A program made the translations under genes and the position numbers. DNA of 64,000 bases from Streptomyces thinghirensis. GTDB taxonomy: Bacteria; Actinomycetota; Actinomycetia; Streptomycetales; Streptomycetaceae. The notes beneath the pieces were generated by a model. The model had not been told where the DNA came from. It did not search any database and was given only the letters and a program-made list of their open reading frames with translations. How positions within the stretch are numbered: position 1 is the stretch's first letter; the number at the start of each line of letters is the position of its first letter. The DNA lies in NCBI GenBank assembly GCA_021502835.1, contig JAKFGP010000033.1:186001-250000 (forward strand), in the 5' to 3' direction. Shown here one piece after another: positions 57,569 to 64,000 of this stretch.

Positions 57569-58421
57569 GTGTCGGACCCGATGCGCCCGCCCGTCCTCCC
57601 AACCCCGCCCGCAAACGGCGTCGCCGCGCTCCGAGCCCTCGCGTTCCCGAGCCGCCCTTCGTACCGCCGTGGTCTGGGACGTCCTCCAGGACGCCCTCGA
57701 CCGCCGGGTCAAGGCCACGGGCCGCCAGGCACTGGACGTCCTGGACACCGGGGGCGGCAGCGCAACTTCGCGGTGCCCGTGGCCGGCCTCGGCCACCGCG
57801 TCACCGTCGTCGACCCGAGCCCCAACGCCCTGTTCGCCCTGGAACGCCGCGCCGCCGGGCCGACGTCGCCGACCGGGTGCGGGGCGTCCAGGGAGACGCC
57901 CACGGCCTCTTCGACGTGGTCGAGCGCGGCGGCTACGACGTGGTGCTGTGCCACGGCGTCCTGGAGCTACGTGGACGACCCCGCGGAGGGCATCCGCAAC
58001 GTGGTGGCCGCCCTGCGCGCCGAGGGCGTCCTCAGCCTGCTCGCCGCGGGGCTCGGCGGGGCCGTGCTCGCGCGCGCCCTCGCCCGGCCACTTCACGGAG
58101 GCCAGGCAGGCCCTCGACGACCCGGACGGCCGCTGGGGCACGGGTGACCCCGTGCGCGGCGGTTCACCGCCGAACAGCTCACCGGACTGGTCGAGGGCCG
58201 CTGGGGCTGCGGATCGGTGCCGTGCACGGCGTGCGGGTCTTCGCCGACCTCGTTCCGGGAGTACTGGTGGACACGGAGCCCGGCGCCATGGAGGCGCTGC
58301 TGAAGCTGGAGGCCGCGGCGGCCGAACTCGCCGCGTTCCACTCCCGTGGCCACAGCTTCACGTGCTCGGTGAGACACGAGGGCCCAAGAGGCTTGAGTCA
58401 CCTGGTGGGGTAAGGCCCTGA
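57569..58421 (+). CDS. Class I SAM-dependent methyltransferase, frameshifted
   Basis: GTG 57569 with GAGGAG upstream gives VSDPMRPPVLPTPPANGVAA. The fold motifs are ALDVLDTGGGSGNFAVPVAG (SAM loop, about 57730-57785), HRVTVVDPSPNALFALERRA (acidic ribose-binding residue), VRGVQGDAHGLFD, YDVVLCHGVLEYVDDPAEGI, RNVVAALRAEGVLSLLA and a C-terminal part EPGAMEALLKLEAAAAELAA with TQLHVLGET. Frames change five or more times. The end is 58421 in the present frame or TGA 58396 after a shift. About 275 residues. The acceptor is unknown. Confidence 0.82.
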
Positions 58422-58454
58422 TCAGGGACGCGACTGCAGATGGAGTACGCCACA

Positions 58455-58473
58455 GGCCCCCCGAACGGGGGCC
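58455..58473 (+). terminator. Terminator hairpin after the methyltransferase gene
   Basis: GGCCCCC (58455-58461) pairs with GGGGGCC (58467-58473) around CGAAC. It lies 34-60 bases after the possible methyltransferase stops. The following 200 bases up to the DUF3040 gene contain no other gene and probably its promoter. Confidence 0.65.
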
Positions 58474-58675
58474 AGTCGCCGGTATGATCGAGGGAGACCG
58501 CCCGGCATGACGGGTCGGCCGCTGGGGAATGTGAACTTAGCGAGCCGGCACGGCCATGCACGGAGACCGGTTGGCCGATTCACGTAGAGGGGCGGGTTTC
58601 ACGGGGGCGATTCCCTGCCTATCCTGAAGGGACCCCCCGGGTCGCCCCGGCGACTGCACGATGAGGGAGGACTCC

Positions 58676-59078
58676 GTGCCGCTCTCGGAGCACGAGCAGC
58701 GCATGCTCGAGCAGATGGAGCGAGCGCTGTACGCCGAAGATCCCAAGTTCGCGACAGCGCTCGGGGAAGCGGGCTGCGTACGTACACCCGGCGACGGGTC
58801 TACCAGGCGGTCGCGGGCTTCCTCGTAGGTATTGCGCTCCTCATGGCCGGTATGGTCGCCCAGCAGGTCTGGCTCAGTGTGGTGGGCTTCCTCGTCATGC
58901 TGGGCTGCGCGGTCCTCGCCGTGACCGGCTGGCGCAGCGGCGCCGAAGCCAAGCGAGCAGCCGGCCGCCGCCGCCGGACCGCAGGGGCGCCGTCAGCAGC
59001 GGCGGCAAGCGCTCCATGATGGACCGCATCGACGAGCGCTGGCAACGGCGCAGGGACGAGCAGCAGGGCGGCCAGTAG
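58676..59078 (+). CDS. DUF3040 membrane protein
   Basis: GTG 58676 with GAGGGAGGA upstream gives VPLSEHEQRMLEQMERALYA, EDPKFATAL and (one shift near 58770) RTYTRRRVYQAVAGFLVGIA, LLMAGMVAQQVWLSVVGFLV, MLGCAVLAVTGWR, then a basic tail with SMMDRIDERWQRRRDEQQGG and TAG at 59078. This is the DUF3040 pattern: a conserved SEHEQRxLEQxExAL helix, a charged link, then two membrane helices. About 130 residues. Members commonly lie upstream of the division and wall cluster in streptomycetes. Their function is unknown. Confidence 0.88.
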
Positions 59079-59112
59079 CGCCCGAGCCGCCACTCACCAG
59101 GACATCATGCGT

Positions 59113-59142
59113 GAGGGTGACCACCGACCGGTGGTCACCCTC
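59113..59142. terminator. Bidirectional terminator between DUF3040 and transglutaminase genes
   Basis: GAGGGTGACCACC (59113-59125) pairs perfectly with GGTGGTCACCCTC (59130-59142) around GACC, with ATGCGT on each side. It lies in the gap between two convergent genes, 34 bases past the DUF3040 stop and 157 bases past the transglutaminase stop. Confidence 0.85.
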
Positions 59143-59298
59143 ATGCGTACCCATGCACGCTCGGGGCGTGGCCCGACCCACTCGGAGCCCATGAGTTCAT
59201 GAGCCCATGAGCCCGCAGTGCTCCGGACCTCGGGTCCCGAAGCACGGCCGACCGGCCCAGGCGCGTTCCCTGCCCAGGCCGTGCCCCGCGCCGTCGTT

Positions 59299-61834
59299 TC
59301 AGCCCTGCTGTCCCGACGGCTTCCGCAGCGTCGGTCGGGCCGCCGCTGCCCGCTGTTTCAGGGCAGCCCACCGGGCCGCACAGCGTCCAGGCCACCCGTA
59401 CGGTCGAACGCGGGGCGAGCAGCGCGCGCAGCCAGCGTGCCGCGGCCGACGGTGGCCCGTAGACCGGCGCTCGCCAGATGGACGTCCTCGGTGAGACCGG
59501 CAGTCAGGCGGGGCCGTGGCGCGTAGAGAACCTGCTCCACCGCGTCCGCCACCCGATGCACCGCCGCGGCGGCCGTCGGGTCGAGCTGCCCCAGCCGGAC
59601 GATCCGGGCCGCCGCCTTGCGCGGGGTCTGCGACTCCTCCGGCATGATCCCGAAGTCCCATGCCGTATCCGTCAGCTCCTGCCAGACCGCCAGAGTGTGC
59701 GGACCCGCGTCCGCCTCCGTGCGGCCGTGCGCCCCAGCCGTACCGACCGGGTACGCAGCCGCCACAGCAACGGCGCCAACGGAACAGCAGCACCGCGAGC
59801 CCCACCCGCGGCCCAGGCCAGCACCGCGTACCACTTCGGCCCGTTTCCGCCGGTGACCGGCACGGCCGCCGCGGACTCGCTGGCGCAGGCGCCCAGCTTC
59901 TTGTCCTGGGCCGTGCAGCTCTCGCTCGCCGAGGGCGCCGCCGACGGCTCCGTCTCCGCGTTCCGGGACGGCAGCGCGGGGTCCGGCACCGAACTGCCCG
60001 GCGTCTCCGTCAGGGTGTACGACGGGGTCGAGCCACGGGTCGGCGTCGGCTCGAAGCGGGTCCAGCCCACGCCCTCGAAGTACACCTCGGGCCAGGCGTG
60101 CGCGTCCCGCAGCCCCACCGAGACCGAGCCGTCGGCCTGCGGGGAGCCCGGCGCGAAGCCGACCGCCACCCTGGCCGGAATGCCCAGCGAGCGGGCCATC
60201 GCCGCCATGGCGAAGGAGAAGTGGACGCAGAAGCCCTGCTTGTCCTCCAGGAAGCGGGCGATCGCCTGCGATCCGCTGCCGACCTTGACCTGGGTGTCGT
60301 ACTCGAAACCGCCGTTGATCGCGAAGTACTCCTGGAGCTTGACCGCCTGCTCGTAGGGGTTCGCCGCACCGGCGGTCACCTCGCGGGCGACCCGGGAGAC
60401 CACATCGGGCAGCGAGTCCGGCAGCTCGGTGTACTCCCGCTTCAGCGCCGCCGGACGGCTGCGGCGCGGCGGCGAGCTGGTCCGCCGTCGGCTGCACGTT
60501 CAGGCTCCGCACCTCGTACGTGAGCCCGCGTGTGTTCTGCCCGTGGTCGCCGACCAGTGTCATGCCGACGGGTTCGTAGCGCCAGTTGCCCGCGATCCGC
60601 ACGCCGCTCGGTGGGTACGGCATCGGCAGCCAGTCCTGGGCGTACCAGTCCGCGGCCGCGATGGTGGTGCGGGTCTGCGTGCGCTTGGTTTCGGGGCCGA
60701 GGCCGATCGGCGTGGGGAACGTGCCGTCCGGCACGGCGGTGATGTTCCGCTTGGACGGCTTCCAGGTGGTGCCGTCGAAGTCGTCCAGGGACACGATGCG
60801 CAGGTACAGGTTCGATATGTCGTCGGAGTCGGTCTCGACGGAGAGGACCTGCCGGTTCTCGTCGACGTTGAGACTGTCGCGCAGCGAGACCAGCGGGTTC
60901 ACAGCGGAGATGGTGCCGCCGCCCCCGGTCCCGGAGCCGACGCCCGTCCTGGCGCTGTCCAGCAGCCCGCCGTTCATCGCGGGCAGGGCGAGCGGCACCA
61001 CCAGGGCGACGCCCAGCGCGAACGCGCCGATGCGCCGCCCGGTGCGGACGGGAGCGACCACGCCGTCCTGCTCCCCGCCCGGGGTGCGTGGCGCGCCGCC
61101 GAAGACCCGGCCCCGCATGCGAGAGCCGGTCACGCCCCTCGGCCAGGGAGCAGCATCAGATAGCCGGCCGCCGCGACCAGGAACCACAGCCAGTCGGTGC
61201 CGCCCTCGGACAGCCCGGCGGCCACCGAGTACAGCGCGAGCAGCGCAGCCCGGCCGGGGCGGCGCTGCGGAAGGTCACCGCGAGGTGTCCACCAGCAGCC
61301 CGATGACCAGGACGCCGCCGATCAGCATCAGCCGGATGCCGTCGGACTCCAGCGGCGCGGGGATCGCGTACCGCGCGATGTCGTCGCCGCCCTGTTGCAG
61401 CAGGTCGGCGAAGCGCTGGAAGGCCTGCGGGCCGGGAATCAACCCGGCGAGGGCGTGCTGCCGGGCGAAGACCAGGGTCAGGAGCACCAGCGTGACCACG
61501 GCCTGCGCGGCGATGGTCAGCGGCCGGGCCAGCGGCACCCGGCGCGCCGCCGCGCCCACCGCGGACTGGACCGCCAGCAGCAACGCGGCCTGCAGGATCC
61601 ACGTGGCCGGGTCGACCAGGGGCAGCAGCGCGCACGCCGCCATCAGCGTCGCCGCCCACGCACACAGCGCCAGCCGCGCCCGCCGCTCATCGCGTGCTCT
61701 CCCGGCCCGTGACCGTCGCGGTGCGGGTGTGCGCGTGGTCCGCCTGTCGGGTGTACTCGTGGTCCGTCTGCCGCGCGGGTCGTCGGGGCCTGGCCGCCTG
61801 CCCGTGCACCGCGCCGGCCGCGCCTTCCGCTCAT
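59299..61834 (-). CDS. TgpA-like membrane transglutaminase-domain protein, frameshifted
   Basis: About 845 residues. The N-terminal half has seven or more membrane helices (LALCAWAATLMAACALLPLV, AAQAVVTLVLLTLVFARQ, IRLMLIGGVLVIGLLVDT, GAFALGVALVVPLALPAM). The outer part has VSLRDSLNVDENRQVLSVET and YLRIVSLDDFDGTTWKPSKR. The transglutaminase core has the nucleophile in DKQGFCVHFSFAMAAMARSL, His in LRDAHAWPEVYFEGVGWTRF, and the EPTPT segment. One more helix and a cytoplasmic tail end at TGA 59299. ATG 61834 overlaps the DUF58 stop. A second in-frame ATG at 61690 sits in a duplicated context. It may act in wall or secreted-protein cross-linking. Confidence 0.85.
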
Positions 61835-63190
61835 CGCGTGCCCTCCCCGCCGCTCGCCGCCGCGAGGCCGGTGCGTTCGTGGTCCGTCGGGCGCCACATC
61901 TCCTCCAGGGTGGTGCCCGCGGCACGCTCACGGCGGTCCAGCCCGCCTCGCGCAGCATCCGCAGCCGTTCCTCGCTCCTGTCCAACGGACCGGGCACGTC
62001 CGCCGGTTCCCGTGCCCAGGTCTCGCTGTCCAGGACGAAGGCGACGGCACCGCCGCTGCGCTGCCGCATCTTGGCGGCCACCGTGGCCTGCTCTTCGTCC
62101 AGGTCGCCGAAGAACGCCACCAGCAGCCCCTCGTTCCCGCCGCGCAGCACGTCGTACGCCCGGGACAGGCCCGTGCCGTCGGAGTGGTCGATCACCGCAG
62201 GGTGTCCATCATCAGCCCGGCCGCGTCGGCCGTGCCCTGGCTCGCGCCCGCGAAGCCGTCGGAGCCCTCGCCGGGCACCGAGTCGCCGCTGTCGGTGAGC
62301 AGCCGGACGGAGAAGCCCGCTCCAGCATGTGCACCAGCACGGACGCGGCGCCCGACACCGCCCATTCGAAGGCCGAGTCGGGGCCGGCGCCCTCGTAGGC
62401 CACGACCCGGGTGTCCAGCAGCACCGTGCACCGGGCGCGCTGCGGCTGCTCCTCGCGGCGCACCATCAGCTCGCCGTAGCGCGCGGTGGAGCGCCAGTGC
62501 ACGCGGCGCAGGTCGTCGCCGTAGCGGTAACCGCGCGGGATCACGTCGTCGTCGCCCGCCAGCGCGAGAGGCGCTGCCGCCCCTCGCCGTACCCTCGTGC
62601 CTCGCCGCTCAGCCGCACCGGCGGCAGCGCTTCCACGCGCGGGATCACGGTCAGGGTGTCGTACGTCGAGAAGGAGCGGGTCAGCTCGCACAGCCCGAGG
62701 GGGTCGGTCAGGCGCAGTTGGAGGGAGCCCAGCGGATAGCGGCCGCGCAGGTCGGAGCGGACCCGGTAGGACACCTCGCGGCGGCCGCCCGGCTCCACTC
62801 GGTCGAGTACGAAGCGGAGCCGCGGTCCAGCACGTAGGGCACCCGGTCCTGGAGCATCAGCAGACCGGTGGGGAGCCGCGAGACGTTGTCGATGCGCAGA
62901 TGCACCCGGGCCTCGCTGCCGCGGGTACCCGCCCGGGGGGAGAGCCGGCGGCTGCCCGCCACTCGGTAGCGCGTGCGGTAGAGCAGGGTCGCGCAGACCA
63001 GCGGCAGCACGCTCAGCAGCAGTCCGACGCGGAGCAGGTCGCTCTGCCCGAGAACGTAGGCGCAGACCGCGGCGGCGATGCCGGCGGCCAGGAAGGACCG
63101 TCCGCGGGTGGTCAGACCGGTCAGGGCGGTGCGGAAGCCGCCGCCCTCGCCCCGGTCGTCGTCCGACCGGTCCGTCCCCCCGGCGTCCAT
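61831..63190 (-). CDS. DUF58 domain membrane protein, frameshifted
   Basis: ATG 63190 with GGAGG upstream gives [20 protein letters not shown], two membrane helices ([32 protein letters not shown]), then [40 protein letters not shown], and the DUF58 signature [41 protein letters not shown] von Willebrand-like part follows ([40 protein letters not shown]). The stop at 61831 overlaps the transglutaminase start. The start base is shared with the MoxR stop (TGATG). DUF58 proteins usually work with a MoxR ATPase as a membrane chaperone. Three or four frameshifts. Confidence 0.87.
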
Positions 63191-64000
63191 CACAGCCTCC
63201 ACGGCGGTTGCTGGCCGTACGCGGACGCGCCGCGGCCCACGCCGAAGCCCGCCTGCTGCTGGGGTGCCGCGGGCACCGGTGTGCGCTGCAGGATCTCCTG
63301 GACGACCTGCTCGGCGGTGCGGCGGTTGAGGCTGGGCCTGGGCGGTGGGCAGCAGGCGGTGGGCCAGGACGGCGACCGCGAGGGCCTGTACGTCGTCCGG
63401 CAGCGCGTACTCCCGGCCGCTCAGGGCGGCGGACGCCTTCGCCGCGCGCAGCAGATGCAGCGTGGCGCGCGGCGAGGCGCCGAGTCTGAGGTCGGGGTGG
63501 GTGCGCGTGGCGGCGACCAGGTCCATGCGTACCGCCGGACCGGGTCGGCGACGTGGACGCCCCGGACCGCCTCGATCAGCTTCGGGATCTCGTGCGCGTG
63601 CGCCACCGGCTGCAGGTCGTCCGGTGGGTTCACCCCGCCGTGCACGTCGAGCATCTGCAGCTCGGCGTCCAGGCTGGGATAGCCGATGGAGACCCGCGCC
63701 ATGAGGCGGTCGCGCTGGGCCTCCGGCAGCGGGTAGGTGCCCTCCATCTCGACCGGGTTCTGCGTCGCCACCACCATGAAGGGGCTGGGCAGCTCGTAGG
63801 TCTGGCCGTCGATGGTGACCTGGCGGCTCCTCCATCGACTCGAGCAGCGCGGACTGCGTCTTCAGGGAGGCGCGGTTGATCTCATCGCCGATCACCACCT
63901 GCGCGAAGATCGCGCCGGGCTTGAACTCGAAGTCCCGGCGCTGCTGGTCCCAGATGGACACCCCGGTGATGTCCGGGGGCAGCAGGTCCGGCGTGAACTG
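63190..64000 (-). CDS. MoxR-family AAA+ ATPase, 5' end outside the window, frameshifted
   Basis: Reading in from 64000: [40 protein letters not shown] (Walker B, VIGDEINR), [33 protein letters not shown] (sensor 1), [15 protein letters not shown], then [20 protein letters not shown] (sensor 2), [20 protein letters not shown] and an end near [11 protein letters not shown] with TGA at 63190. The Walker A part lies outside the window. MoxR ATPases remodel or mature protein complexes and here head the operon with DUF58 and the transglutaminase. Frameshifts near 63345, 63530 and 63825. Confidence 0.9.

Overview
The window is actinobacterial chromosome, almost certainly from a Streptomyces close to S. 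coelicolor. The GC content is very high, third codon positions are GC-biased, GTG and TTG starts are common, and one typical Streptomyces housekeeping gene follows another. From memory, the gene order matches the S. coelicolor stretch from the cytochrome bc1 genes (around SCO2150) down to the MoxR/DUF58/transglutaminase genes (around SCO2094). I could not check this by alignment. No phage, insertion sequence, CRISPR array, tRNA, rRNA or biosynthetic cluster was seen.

Sequence quality shapes every gene call. Most genes are recognisable over their full length but are broken by single-base insertions or deletions, often in compensating pairs. The first 3 kb (qcrA, qcrB, trpD) is worst, and 31.4-43.5 kb is nearly clean (macR, pfkA, DAHP synthase and nfo are intact). 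The coordinates below are therefore inferred gene spans, not single open frames. I read the breaks as sequencing or assembly errors, because they are spread over essential genes and the residues on both sides remain conserved.

Layout. 1-4 kb: the end of qcrC, then qcrA and qcrB (respiratory complex III), a terminator, and trpD. 4-5.7 kb: a SAM-IV riboswitch in front of a class V aminotransferase. 5.7-11 kb, minus strand: a putative secreted protein, histidine kinase, response regulator, SLC13-type permease and glycerate kinase, possibly one regulated uptake and phosphorylation module. 11-20 kb: a stand-alone Lrp-type domain coupled to a rhomboid protease, a zinc-ribbon protein, a NYN-domain protein, two NlpC/P60 wall hydrolases, a HETTH lipoprotein and two glycosyltransferases. 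20-30 kb: acyl-CoA synthetase, phosphoesterase, SRPBCC protein, ArsA-like protein, DUF5304 protein, glucokinase, EEP-family protein, esterase and PlsC. 30-34 kb: macS/macR, phosphofructokinase and a D-2-hydroxyacid dehydrogenase.

34-41 kb holds aromatic biosynthesis: a fused trpEG under a classical Trp attenuator, and a class II DAHP synthase, with a large amidase/FG-GAP protein between them. 41-44 kb has bfd behind an iron box, bfr, a molybdopterin oxidoreductase and endonuclease IV. 44-53.5 kb has a PASTA Ser/Thr kinase, the TPP-riboswitch operon thiO-thiS-thiG, thiE, metF and an Rv2175c-type DNA-binding protein. 53.5-59 kb has a CrtI-like oxidoreductase, TetR, a HEPN-type protein with a repeat-built tail, a methyltransferase and a DUF3040 protein. 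59-64 kb is the minus-strand MoxR-DUF58-transglutaminase operon, cut by the window end.

I do not see a convincing new multi-gene system. The points most worth following are regulatory and structural: the SAM-IV-controlled aminotransferase, the trpEG attenuator, phased 11-bp repeats before the acyl-CoA synthetase gene, short tandem repeats at gene borders, a phosphofructokinase with pyrophosphate-type residues, an ArsA homologue lacking P-loop lysines, and a membrane protein with a tyrosine/glutamine/glycine-rich tail.
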